Source of the DNA: Variovorax sp. JS1663 | Lineage (GTDB): Bacteria > Pseudomonadota > Gammaproteobacteria > Burkholderiales > Burkholderiaceae_C | Assembly: GCF_002157355.1 (NCBI RefSeq) | Contig: NZ_LYMK01000005.1 | Span: 124,001-188,000 of the forward strand | Reading direction: 5' to 3' | DNA: 64,000 nucleotides | Shown: positions 35,205 to 43,769 of the stretch, one piece after another | Layout of the letters: each line of letters starts with the position of its first letter | How positions within the stretch are numbered: position 1 is the stretch's first letter | Made by a program: the position numbers and the translations under genes | Notes under the pieces: model-generated | Database searches by the model: none | Told to the model about the DNA's origin: nothing | The model's input: only the letters and a program-made list of their open reading frames with translations

Positions 35205-35701
35205 GCCAGTACCGCCTGAACCTGTTCATCCCGCCCGAGCACGCGCGCCGCCTCGAAGAGGTGGCCGCCAAGAAGGGCGTTTCCAAGTCGTCCATCGTTG
35301 CAGCAGCGCTGTCCTCGTGGCTGTCGCCGGACTCGGGCGACCAACGGGAGGCCGCCATCGCCAAGCGGCTGGACCGTCTCTCGCGCCAGTTCGAGCGGCT
35401 GGAGCGCGACCAGAACATCGAGATTGAGACGCTGGCGCTGTTCATCCGCTACTACCTGACCGTCAGCACACCGGTGCCTGAAAGCCATCAGGATGCGGCC
35501 CGCGCACAAGGCAAGGCGCGCTTCGAACAGTTCGTCGAACAACTGAGCCGCCACCTGCTGCGCGGTCGCAGCCTGGTGCGCGACGTGATTGAGGAACTGC
35601 ATCCACAGGAGCAAGGCCTGAACCGGCAACTGGATGAGGCCGCAGCCGCGCCAACTGACAGCGTGGACTCGACCCAACCGAACGAGGGCCCAACCCCATG
35701 A
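35201..35701 (+). CDS. CopG-like ribbon-helix-helix protein preceding trbB
   Basis: A 166-residue protein. The first 45 residues (YRLNLFIPPEHARRLEEVAAKKGVSKSSIVAAALSSWL) are a ribbon-helix-helix DNA-binding domain. The rest is helical and charged, with a likely coiled coil (REAAIAKRLDRLSRQFERLERDQ). The same gene type sits between traG and trbB in Tn4371-type ICEs and probably regulates the trb operon. Start and stop overlap the flanking genes by 4 bp. Confidence 0.78.
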   Translation: MSQYRLNLFIPPEHARRLEEVAAKKGVSKSSIVAAALSSWLSPDSGDQREAAIAKRLDRLSRQFERLERDQNIEIETLALFIRYYLTVSTPVPESHQDAARAQGKARFEQFVEQLSRHLLRGRSLVRDVIEELHPQEQGLNRQLDEAAAAPTDSVDSTQPNEGPTP

Positions 35702-36741
35702 CGGCCCTCCCACCCAGCCCCGAAAAGACCACGCTCGACCGCCGTGTCCGCATGCTGCGCACGGCGATGGGGCCGGTGATCGCGGCCGCGCTGGAAGACC
35801 GGGATGTGGTGGAGGTGCTGCTCAACCCCGATGGCACGCTCTGGATCGACCGGCTCTCGACCGGGCGAGCACCGACGGGCATGACGCTGTCGGCGGCTGA
35901 TGGTGAACGCATCATTCGCCTGGTGGCGGCCCACGTGGGTGCCGAGGTGCACCGGGGCCAGCCGCTGCTCACCGCCGAGTTGCCCGAGACGGGTGAACGC
36001 TTCGAGGGTGTGCTGCCGCCGGCGGCACCGGGGCCGGCCTTCGCGCTGCGCAAGCGCGCCGTGGGCGTGATCCCGCTGGACCGCTACGTGGCCGACGGGA
36101 TGATGAGCCCAGAGCAGGCCGATTTCCTGCGTCGGGCCGTGCACGAGCGGCAGAACATCCTGATCGCGGGAGGCACCAGCACCGGCAAGACCACACTGGC
36201 CAATGCGCTGCTGGCCGAGATCGCCGCCACCGGCGACCGGGTGCTGGTGCTCGAAGACACGATCGAACTGCAGTGCTCCGCGCGCGACCACGTGCCGCTG
36301 CGCACGCGCGCGGGTGCCGTCTCGATGACCGAGCTGGTGCGCGCCACGATGCGGCTGCGGCCCGACCGCGTGGTGGTGGGCGAGGTGCGGGGCGGCGAAG
36401 CGCTGGACCTGGTCAAGGTCTGGGGCACCGGCCACCCTGGCGGCATCGCCACCATTCATGCCGGCTCCGCACTCGGAGCGTTGCTGCGGGTGGAGCAACT
36501 GATCCTGGAGGTCGCGGTGAACCCGCCGCGCGCCCTGATCGCCGAGGCGATCAACGTGGTGGTGTACATCGCCGGTCGCGGGCGCAAGCGCCGCATCGAG
36601 ACGATTGCCCACGTCACCGGACACGACAGCACCGGCTACCACCTGGTGTCGGTGAACGAGCCATTGCCTGAACTGCCAACGCCCTCCCCGCCTTCAGCGG
36701 AGCACTCCCCTTCCTCAACCCCACCCGGAGATCTTTCATGA
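35698..36741 (+). CDS. trbB: TrbB VirB11-like secretion ATPase
   Basis: A 347-residue hexameric ATPase powering pilus assembly and DNA transfer at the inner membrane. Walker A is GGTSTGKTTLANALL (about residues 160-174). The Asp box (VLEDTIEL), Walker B (VVVGEVRGGEALDLV) and His box (TGHPGGIATIHAGSA) are all present. It begins the trbBCDEJLFGI operon. The ATG at 35698 overlaps the stop of the upstream gene. Confidence 0.93.
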   Translation: MTALPPSPEKTTLDRRVRMLRTAMGPVIAAALEDRDVVEVLLNPDGTLWIDRLSTGRAPTGMTLSAADGERIIRLVAAHVGAEVHRGQPLLTAELPETGERFEGVLPPAAPGPAFALRKRAVGVIPLDRYVADGMMSPEQADFLRRAVHERQNILIAGGTSTGKTTLANALLAEIAATGDRVLVLEDTIELQCSARDHVPLRTRAGAVSMTELVRATMRLRPDRVVVGEVRGGEALDLVKVWGTGHPGGIATIHAGSALGALLRVEQLILEVAVNPPRALIAEAINVVVYIAGRGRKRRIETIAHVTGHDSTGYHLVSVNEPLPELPTPSPPSAEHSPSSTPPGDLS

Positions 36742-37142
36742 CCCCTTCGCTTGCCCTGCGCTCCTTTGCCCAACCGTTCACCCGTCTGCTGGTGTCCTCG
36801 CGAACAGCCCGGCTGCGCCGCTTGAACCGGCTGATGCAGCCCGCCCGCCAGGGTCTGCTCACCGCATCCATCATGCTGAGCCTGGCCGGCACGGCCAAGG
36901 CAGCCGGTTCCAGCATGCCCTGGGAGGGGCCTTTGCAATCCATCCTGGACTCGATCCAGGGTCCGGTGGCCCGCATCGTGGCCGTGATCATCATCATCGC
37001 CACCGGCCTGGCCCTGGCCTTCGGTGACACCTCTGGCGGCTTTCGGAAGCTGATCCAGATCGTCTTCGGTCTGTCGATCGCCTTCGCGGCCTCGTCCTTC
37101 TTCCTGAGCTTCTTCAGCTTCTCGGGCGGGGCGCTGGTATGA
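36738..37142 (+). CDS. trbC: TrbC VirB2-like pilin
   Basis: A 134-residue prepilin with a long N-terminal leader and two membrane segments (about 75-95 and 102-128: VARIVAVIIIIATGLALAFG, then LIQIVFGLSIAFAASSFF). Cleavage near TAKAAGSS at about residue 55 is likely. In IncP systems TrbC is cyclised by TraF, which is encoded at 10771. It overlaps trbB and trbD by 4 bp each. Confidence 0.88.
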   Translation: MTPSLALRSFAQPFTRLLVSSRTARLRRLNRLMQPARQGLLTASIMLSLAGTAKAAGSSMPWEGPLQSILDSIQGPVARIVAVIIIIATGLALAFGDTSGGFRKLIQIVFGLSIAFAASSFFLSFFSFSGGALV

Positions 37143-37423
37143 GCGGCGGTGCCGAGCACGCCACCTCACTGGCCAGCGGCTTCGAGATTCCGCTGCACCG
37201 CTCGCTGACCGAGGCCATCCTGATGGGCGGCGCGCCGCGCACGGTAGCCATCGCCAACGGGACGCTGGCCGCCGCAGTGGGTCTGGGCTTGCAGCTGTGG
37301 ATTCCGGGCGCTGTGCTGTGGATCGTGGGCCATTCGCTTGCTGTCTGGGGTGCGCGGGCCGATCCGCAGTTCATGGCGGTGTTTGCCCGGCACCTGAAGC
37401 ACAAGCCTCTGCTGGACGTGTGA
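37139..37423 (+). CDS. trbD: TrbD VirB3-like inner-membrane protein
   Basis: A 94-residue protein with GFEIPLHRSLTEAILMGGAPR followed by a hydrophobic double segment (about 38-75), typical of VirB3/TrbD. It connects the pilin and the VirB4 ATPase TrbE, encoded 10 bp downstream. Complete and unremarkable. Confidence 0.88.
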   Translation: MSGGAEHATSLASGFEIPLHRSLTEAILMGGAPRTVAIANGTLAAAVGLGLQLWIPGAVLWIVGHSLAVWGARADPQFMAVFARHLKHKPLLDV

Positions 37424-37433
37424 GGACGACGCC

Positions 37434-39881
37434 ATGCTCAACCTCTCCGAGTACCGGCAACGCCCCGCCCTGCTGGCCGACTGGCTGCCTTGGGCCGGAC
37501 TGGTAGCGCCCGGCGTGGTGCTGAACAAGGACGGCTCGTTCCAGCGCACCGCACGCTTTCGAGGGCCGGACCTGGACAGTGCCACGCAGGGCGAGCTGGT
37601 TGCCACCACCGCGCGCCTGAACAACGCGCTGCGCCGTCTGGGGTCGGGCTGGGCGCTGTACGTGGACGCCGAGCGCCGACTAGCCGCCGACTACCCGCGC
37701 TCGTCCTTTCCGGACGCGCTGTCGTGGCTGGTGGACGAAGAGCGGCGCGCAGCCTTCGAAGAATCGGCCAGCCACTTCGAGAGCCGCTACCACTTCACGC
37801 TGCAGTACCTGCCGCCCGAGGAATCGCGCGCACGGGCCGCCAACCTGCTCTACGAAAACCGCTCCAGCAACGGTGTGGACTGGCGCGAACGGCTGGCCGC
37901 CTTCATCGCCGAGACCGACCGCGTATTCGACCTGCTCGACGGCGTGATGCCGGAGATCGCCTGGCTGCAGGACGCCGACACGTTGAGCTACCTGCATACC
38001 ACGGTGTCGCCACGCACCTACCCGGTGGCCGTTCCCGAGGTGCCCTTCCACCTCGATGCGCTGCTGGCCGATGCCTCCCTGCTGGGCGGTCTGGCGCCCA
38101 TGCTGGGTGACGCGCATCTGCGGGTGGCCACGGTGCGCGGGTTCCCCACGTCCACCTGGCCCGGCGTGCTGGACGATCTGAACCGGCTCGGCTTCGGTTA
38201 CCGCTGGTCCACGCGCTTCCTGTGCATGGACAAGGCAGAGGCCGAGAAGGAGCTGGGCCGGCTGCGCCGGCAGTGGTTCGCCAAGCGCAAGAACGTGCTG
38301 GCCCTGCTGCGCGAGACGATATTCCAGCAGGAGTCGCCGCTGGTGGACACCGACGCCGGCAACAAAGCGGCCGATGCCGATGCGGCCCTTCAGGAGCTGG
38401 GCGGCGACCAGGTGGCCTTTGGCTACGTGACCGCCACGGTCACAGTGCTCGATGCCGACGCGAGCGCTGCCGACGAGAAGTTGCGCAGGGCCGAACGCGT
38501 GATCCAGGGGCGCGGCTTCGTCACCATCCCGGAGACGCTGAACGCGGTGGAGGCCTGGCTGTCGTCAATCCCAGGCAACGCCTACGCCAACGTGCGCCAG
38601 CCCATCGTCTCGACACTGAACCTGGCGCACCTGATGCCGGTGTCGGCGGTGTGGGCGGGACCGGAGCGCAACCGGCACCTGGACGGTCCGCCCCTGGTCG
38701 TGACCCGCACCGAGGGCTCCACGCCGTTTCGGCTGGTGACCCACGTCGGTGACGTGGGCCACACCCTGGTGGTGGGACCAACCGGCATGGGCAAGTCGGT
38801 GCTGCTGGCCTTGCTGGCCCTGCAGTTCCGGCGCTACCCCGGTTCGCGCATCTTCGCGTTCGACATGGGCCGGTCCATGCGCGCCACGGTGCTCGGCCTC
38901 GGTGGCGAGCACTACGACCTGGGCAGCGACGGCGACATCGCTTTTCAGCCACTGGCCGGCATCGACCAGGAGGGCTACCGCAGCTGGGCCGCCGAGTGGG
39001 TCGAAGGCCGGCTGGTGCACGAGGGCGTGGCCGTGGGGCCGGACGAGAAGGCTGCAATCTGGTCGGCGCTGGGCAGCCTGGCCGGCGCGCCGCGCGAGCA
39101 GCGCACGCTCACCGGTCTGTCGGTGCTGCTGCAGTCCAACGCGCTGCGCCAGGCGCTCGCCCCCTACGTGCTGGGCGGCGCCCACGGCAAGCTGCTGGAC
39201 GCTGATCACGACCGCCTGGGCACTGCCGACGTGCAGTGCTTCGAGATGGAAGAGCTGATGGGCAGCCGTGCGGCGGTGATGGCCGTGCTGGGCTACCTGT
39301 TCGCACGCTTGGAGGCACGCTTCGATGGTGCCCCCACCCTGCTGATGCTGGACGAGTCCTGGCTGTTCCTGGACGACCCGGTGTTCGCGGCGCGCATCCG
39401 CCAGTGGCTCAAGACGCTGCGCAAGAAGAACGTGTCGGTGCTGTTCGCCACGCAGAGCCTGGCCGACGTCCAGGGATCGAGCATCGCTCCGGCCATCGTG
39501 GAGAGCTGCGCGAGCCGCATCTTCCTGCCCAACCCGCAGGCCACCGAACCCCAGGTGCGCTCGATCTACGAGGCCTTCGGCCTGAACCGCCGCCAGATCG
39601 AGATCGTGGCCACCGCCGTGCCCAAGCGCGACTACTACTACCAATCCCGGCTGGGCAACCGCCTGTTCGATCTGGACCTGCGCGCCGTGGCCCTGGCCTT
39701 CGCCGGAGCCTCGACACCGCAGGACCAGCGCCTTATCGACGAGGTGCTGGCTTCGCACCCGCCCGAGGGCTTCGCCCCGGCCTGGCTGCGCCGCCGTGGC
39801 CTGGACTGGGCGGCCGATCTCTTTCACCAACACACCCACCACCAACCCGGGCATGCCCGACCTTCAGGAGAAACGCCATGA
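37434..39881 (+). CDS. trbE: TrbE VirB4-like conjugation ATPase
   Basis: An 815-residue ATPase of the type IV secretion channel. Walker A is VVGPTGMGKSVLLALLAL (about residue 450) and Walker B is TLLMLDESWLFLDDP (about 640). The N-terminal CagE/VirB domain starts MLNLSEYRQRPALLADWLPWA. Full family length with no frame damage. Its stop overlaps the trbJ ATG (39878). Confidence 0.93.
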   Translation: MLNLSEYRQRPALLADWLPWAGLVAPGVVLNKDGSFQRTARFRGPDLDSATQGELVATTARLNNALRRLGSGWALYVDAERRLAADYPRSSFPDALSWLVDEERRAAFEESASHFESRYHFTLQYLPPEESRARAANLLYENRSSNGVDWRERLAAFIAETDRVFDLLDGVMPEIAWLQDADTLSYLHTTVSPRTYPVAVPEVPFHLDALLADASLLGGLAPMLGDAHLRVATVRGFPTSTWPGVLDDLNRLGFGYRWSTRFLCMDKAEAEKELGRLRRQWFAKRKNVLALLRETIFQQESPLVDTDAGNKAADADAALQELGGDQVAFGYVTATVTVLDADASAADEKLRRAERVIQGRGFVTIPETLNAVEAWLSSIPGNAYANVRQPIVSTLNLAHLMPVSAVWAGPERNRHLDGPPLVVTRTEGSTPFRLVTHVGDVGHTLVVGPTGMGKSVLLALLALQFRRYPGSRIFAFDMGRSMRATVLGLGGEHYDLGSDGDIAFQPLAGIDQEGYRSWAAEWVEGRLVHEGVAVGPDEKAAIWSALGSLAGAPREQRTLTGLSVLLQSNALRQALAPYVLGGAHGKLLDADHDRLGTADVQCFEMEELMGSRAAVMAVLGYLFARLEARFDGAPTLLMLDESWLFLDDPVFAARIRQWLKTLRKKNVSVLFATQSLADVQGSSIAPAIVESCASRIFLPNPQATEPQVRSIYEAFGLNRRQIEIVATAVPKRDYYYQSRLGNRLFDLDLRAVALAFAGASTPQDQRLIDEVLASHPPEGFAPAWLRRRGLDWAADLFHQHTHHQPGHARPSGETP

Positions 39882-40651
39882 GCTTTCAGTTCCCCGCCCG
39901 AGCCCTCAAGTCCCGCCTGACAGCGCTGGCCACCGCCGCCGCGCTGACCCTGGGCGTCACGCAGCCCGCACACGCACTCTTCGGCGTGGGCGACATCGTG
40001 CTGGACCCGGTCAACCTGGTGCAGAACACCATGACCGCTGCGCGCACACTGGAGCAGATCAATAACCAGATCCGCCAGTTGCAGAACGAGGCGCAGATGC
40101 TGATCAACCAGGCGCGCAACCTGGCGAGCCTGCCATTCAACGTCGTCAACCGCCTGCGCTCGACGCTGGACACGACGCGGCAATTGATCGCCCAGGCCCA
40201 GGGCCTGGCCTACCAGGTATCGAACCTCGACGCCGAGTTCGCCCGCCTCTATCCCGAGCAGTACGCCGCCACGGTGAGTGGCAACCAGATGTTCCAGGAC
40301 GCGCGCCAGCGTTGGAAGAACACGCTCAATGGCCTGCAGACCGCCATGCAGATGCAGGCCCAGGTGTCGCAGAACCTGAGCCTGGACGAAGGCGTGCTGG
40401 CCGACCTGGTCAGCCAGAGCCAGTCGGCCACCGGAGCGCTGCAGGCCATGCAGGCCACCAACCAGTTGCTGGCCCTGCAGGCCAAGCAGTCCATCCAGTC
40501 GCAGCAGCTGATGCTGACGCAGGACCGCGCAGCCTCGCTGGAGCTGGCCCGGCAGGCTGCGGCCATCGAGCGCGGCCGCGAGGTGACGCGCCGATTCATC
40601 GGCAGCGGCACGGGCTACACGCCACAGGGCGTGAGCTTCTACGGCCACTGA
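39878..40651 (+). CDS. trbJ: TrbJ VirB5-like secreted T4SS protein
   Basis: A 257-residue protein with a Sec signal peptide (LKSRLTALATAAALTLGVTQPAHA, cleavage at about residue 30) and a long alpha-helical, coiled-coil mature part (TARTLEQINNQIRQLQNEAQ). This fits VirB5/TrbJ, a minor pilus component and adhesion factor. The ATG at 39878 lies in the trbE stop and has AGGAG upstream. The trbL start follows after 18 bp, so there is no trbK gene as in IncP plasmids. Confidence 0.88.
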   Translation: MSFQFPARALKSRLTALATAAALTLGVTQPAHALFGVGDIVLDPVNLVQNTMTAARTLEQINNQIRQLQNEAQMLINQARNLASLPFNVVNRLRSTLDTTRQLIAQAQGLAYQVSNLDAEFARLYPEQYAATVSGNQMFQDARQRWKNTLNGLQTAMQMQAQVSQNLSLDEGVLADLVSQSQSATGALQAMQATNQLLALQAKQSIQSQQLMLTQDRAASLELARQAAAIERGREVTRRFIGSGTGYTPQGVSFYGH

Positions 40652-40669
40652 ACCACCGGAGGCCCTGCC

Positions 40670-42040
40670 ATGGACGACGTCGCCGTCATCGACCGCTTCC
40701 TGAACACGTTCTCCACCTACATCGACTCGGGTTTCGGGTTGCTGAACGGCGAGGTCGCCTTCCTCACCGCCACGCTGGTGGCCATCGACATGACCTTGGT
40801 CGGCCTGTTCTGGGCCATGGGCCATGCCACCGGCCAGGGCGAGGACGTGATGGCGAAGCTGATCCGCAAGGTGCTTTATGTGGGTGCCTTCGCCTACATC
40901 ATCGGCAACTTCAACAGCCTGTCGGGCATCGTGTTCCGCTCGTTCGCTGGCCTGGGCCTGCAGGCCAGTGGCTCGGGCATGAGCCTGGCCTCCTTCCTGC
41001 AGCCGGGCCACCTGGCCAAGGCCGGCATCGATGCGGCGGCCCCCATCCTGCAGCAGATCAGCGACCTGTCCGGCTTTCCGGAGGTGTTCATCAACATCGC
41101 ACCCATCGTGGTGCTGTTCCTGGCCTGGCTCACGGTAATCGTGAGCTTCTTCGTGCTGGCCGTGCAGCTCTTCGTGACGCTGCTGGAATTCAAGCTGACG
41201 ACGCTGGCCGGCTTCGTGCTGGTGCCCTTTGCCTTGTGGAACAAGACCACCTTCCTGGCCGAGAAGGTGCTGGGCAACGTGGTGTCTTCGGGCATCAAGG
41301 TGCTGGTGCTCGCGGTGATCGTGGGCATCGGCACAGGGTTGTTCGCCCAGTTCCAGACGGCACCAGCCGAGCCCTCCATCGACCACGCGCTGGTGGTGAT
41401 GCTGGCCTCACTGTCATTGCTGGGACTGGGCATCTTCGGGCCCGGCATCGCGACTGGCCTGGTGTCGGGGGCACCGCAGCTGGGTGCGGGCGCGGTGGCC
41501 GGCACGGCGCTGGGGGCCACGGGTCTGGCGGTGGCCGGAGGCGCTGCCATGGCAGGTGCCGGTGCGGCTGTGGCCGCCGGCGCACGCATGGCGCCGGGCG
41601 CGGCACGCGCCACGATCAGCAGTGGCGCTTCGGCGGCCCGTTCGGCCAGTGGCCTCGCGGCCGGCGCGAAATCCGCCTACGAGGCCGGCGCTGCCGCTTC
41701 CTCTGGCGGTCCGCTGCGCGCCGCCGGGGCCGGCGTGGCCTACGCGGCCCGCACAGGCGCCAGCGCGGTGGGACAAAAACTGGCCGAAGGTGCGAAGACC
41801 GTGAAAGACAAGGTGTCGGGTTTCGTGGCGGAGGCCGCTGCGCCTGCTGCGGCATCGAGCGCCGAATCGGCCACTTCGAGCACATCCACCTCAGCGCCCG
41901 CCACCGAGCCCGCCTGGGCGCAGCGCATGCGCCGGCGCCAGCAGATGGGGCACGCCGCCACGACGGCCTCGCACACCCTGCGCGGTGGCGATGGGGGCGG
42001 CTCGGGCAGCGGGCCCAGCCTTCGTGATTCGGATTCCTGA
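40670..42040 (+). CDS. trbL: TrbL VirB6-like membrane protein
   Basis: A 456-residue polytopic inner-membrane protein with about six hydrophobic segments between residues 25 and 265, including FINIAPIVVLFLAWLTVIVS. The C-terminal 180 residues are extremely Ala/Gly/Ser-rich (VAGGAAMAGAGAAVAAGARM) and presumably unstructured, which is normal for TrbL. It forms part of the channel base. It lies between trbJ and trbF with short gaps. Confidence 0.9.
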   Translation: MDDVAVIDRFLNTFSTYIDSGFGLLNGEVAFLTATLVAIDMTLVGLFWAMGHATGQGEDVMAKLIRKVLYVGAFAYIIGNFNSLSGIVFRSFAGLGLQASGSGMSLASFLQPGHLAKAGIDAAAPILQQISDLSGFPEVFINIAPIVVLFLAWLTVIVSFFVLAVQLFVTLLEFKLTTLAGFVLVPFALWNKTTFLAEKVLGNVVSSGIKVLVLAVIVGIGTGLFAQFQTAPAEPSIDHALVVMLASLSLLGLGIFGPGIATGLVSGAPQLGAGAVAGTALGATGLAVAGGAAMAGAGAAVAAGARMAPGAARATISSGASAARSASGLAAGAKSAYEAGAAASSGGPLRAAGAGVAYAARTGASAVGQKLAEGAKTVKDKVSGFVAEAAAPAAASSAESATSSTSTSAPATEPAWAQRMRRRQQMGHAATTASHTLRGGDGGGSGSGPSLRDSDS

Positions 42041-42052
42041 GGAGAACCCAGC

Positions 42053-42757
42053 ATGCGATTCAAACGACCGCAGGTGCGCTATGCCGACACGCCGCAGCCT
42101 GCCACCCCCTACCAATCGGCCGCACAGGCCTGGGACGAGCGCATCGGATCGGCCCGCGTGCAGGCCCGCAACTGGCGCCTGATGGCCTTTGGCTGTCTGT
42201 CGCTGGCCTTATTGATGGCCGGTGGTCTGGTCTGGCGCTCGGCACAGTCCATCGTGACGCCCTACGTGGTGGAGGTGGATCAGGCAGGTCAGGTGCGCAC
42301 CGTGGGCGAGGCTGCCTCACCCTACCGCCCCGGCGATGCGCAGATCGCGCACCACCTGGCCCGCTTCGTGACGCTGGTGCGTTCGCTGTCCATCGACCCG
42401 ATCGTGGTGCGGCAGAACTGGCTGGACGCCTACGACTACACGACCGACCGCGGGGCCGCCGTGCTCAACGAATACGCCCGCACCAACGATCCGTTCGTGC
42501 GGGTGGGCAAGGAGTCTGCGACGGTACAGATCACCAGCGTGGTCCGGGCCAGCGATGCCTCGTTCAACGTGCGCTGGACCGAGCAGCGCTTCGTCAACGG
42601 CGCACCAGCCGGCACCGAGCGGTGGACAGCCGTGGTCTCGATCGTGCTGCAGACGCCGCGCACCGAGCAGCGCCTGCGCAAGAATCCCCTGGGCATCTAC
42701 GTCAACGGCCTGTCCTGGACCCGAGAACTGGATGCGAATGAAGGAAGCAAACCATGA
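42053..42757 (+). CDS. trbF: TrbF VirB8-like inner-membrane protein
   Basis: A 234-residue protein with a cytoplasmic tail, one membrane helix (about residues 44-62: LMAFGCLSLALLMAGGLVW) and a periplasmic VirB8-like domain (TPYVVEVDQAGQVRTVGEA, then DYTTDRGAAVLNEYART). It is an assembly scaffold of the channel. AGGAG lies upstream of the ATG at 42053, and the stop overlaps trbG by 4 bp. Confidence 0.9.
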   Translation: MRFKRPQVRYADTPQPATPYQSAAQAWDERIGSARVQARNWRLMAFGCLSLALLMAGGLVWRSAQSIVTPYVVEVDQAGQVRTVGEAASPYRPGDAQIAHHLARFVTLVRSLSIDPIVVRQNWLDAYDYTTDRGAAVLNEYARTNDPFVRVGKESATVQITSVVRASDASFNVRWTEQRFVNGAPAGTERWTAVVSIVLQTPRTEQRLRKNPLGIYVNGLSWTRELDANEGSKP

Positions 42758-43767
42758 ACACTCCGAACCAGACCCATCGCTTGCTCTTCAGTGCGATCGC
42801 CGTTGCCGCCACTCTGACGGGTTGCGCGTCGCCAGGCACGCCACCACCAGTGATTCCACTTGACGAGCCGGTGATGGCGCAGCCCCTGCCCGAGCCGCCC
42901 CAGCCGGTGGAGGTGGTCGCGGTACCGCAGGTGCTGCCCATGCCCTCGCAGATGAAGCTGCTGCCTGCAGCGCAGGACAAGCCGCCCGTGCCCGAGCCCG
43001 TGGACGAACGGCTGCGGGTGTCAAGGGCCAACGAAGAGGCCCGGGTCGCACCGACGCGTGAGGGCTACGTCAATGCGATCCAGGTATGGCCCTACACGGA
43101 CGGCGCGCTGTACCAGGTCTATGCCGCGCCAGGTCGCGTGACGGTGATTTCGCTGCAAGCGGGCGAAGAGCTGGTCACGGTGGCAGCCGGTGATACGGTG
43201 CGCTGGATCGTCGGCGACACGTCCAGCGGAGCCGGCGATGCGCTGCGCGTGAACGTGCTGGTCAAGCCGGTGCGCACCGGCCTGAAGACCAACCTGGTGA
43301 TCACCACCAACCGGCGCACCTATCTGATCGAACTGACCTCGACCGAGAAAGCATGGATGGCCTCGGTGTCCTGGGATTACCCCAAAGACCGCATGCTGGC
43401 CTTGCAGCGCCAGGCCCAGGCGGCAAAGACGGCAGCGCCCGTGGACGCTGGGCTGTCGCTGGAGCGCCTGCGCTTTCGCTACGCTATCAGCGGCAGCACG
43501 CCGCCCTGGAAGCCTCTGCGGGCCTTTGACGATGGCGAGAAGGTCTACATCCAGTTCCCGGCTGGCATCGCGCAAGGCGAGTTGCCGCCGCTGTTCGTGA
43601 TCGGCGCGCAGGGCGACGGGCAGTTGGTGAACTACCGCTTCCGCTCGCCCTACTACATCGTCGACCGCCTGTTTGGTGCGGCAGAACTGCGGCTGGGCGC
43701 CGACAAGGGCGACGTGGTCCGCATCGAGCGCACGGACGGATGGACGCCGACCACTCGGAGGAACTGA
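42754..43767 (+). CDS. trbG: TrbG VirB9-like outer-membrane complex protein
   Basis: A 337-residue lipoprotein-type VirB9 homologue. The signal ends in the lipobox LTGCAS (Cys at about residue 26), so it may carry the lipid anchor that VirB7 supplies elsewhere. A Pro-rich linker (residues 30-85) precedes the beta-rich domain, ending with RFRSPYYIVDRLFGAAELRLG. It forms the outer core with TrbI. No trbH-like gene is present between trbG and trbI. Confidence 0.9.
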   Translation: MNTPNQTHRLLFSAIAVAATLTGCASPGTPPPVIPLDEPVMAQPLPEPPQPVEVVAVPQVLPMPSQMKLLPAAQDKPPVPEPVDERLRVSRANEEARVAPTREGYVNAIQVWPYTDGALYQVYAAPGRVTVISLQAGEELVTVAAGDTVRWIVGDTSSGAGDALRVNVLVKPVRTGLKTNLVITTNRRTYLIELTSTEKAWMASVSWDYPKDRMLALQRQAQAAKTAAPVDAGLSLERLRFRYAISGSTPPWKPLRAFDDGEKVYIQFPAGIAQGELPPLFVIGAQGDGQLVNYRFRSPYYIVDRLFGAAELRLGADKGDVVRIERTDGWTPTTRRN

Positions 43768-43769
43768 AC

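Noticed and set aside
39236..39877. Extended N-terminus of trbJ
   Set aside because: The upstream codons are a shadow of trbE; the ATG at 39878 has a ribosome site and gives a proper signal peptide.
39824..41386. 520-codon open frame on the minus strand
   Set aside because: Antisense to trbJ and trbL, which are well supported.
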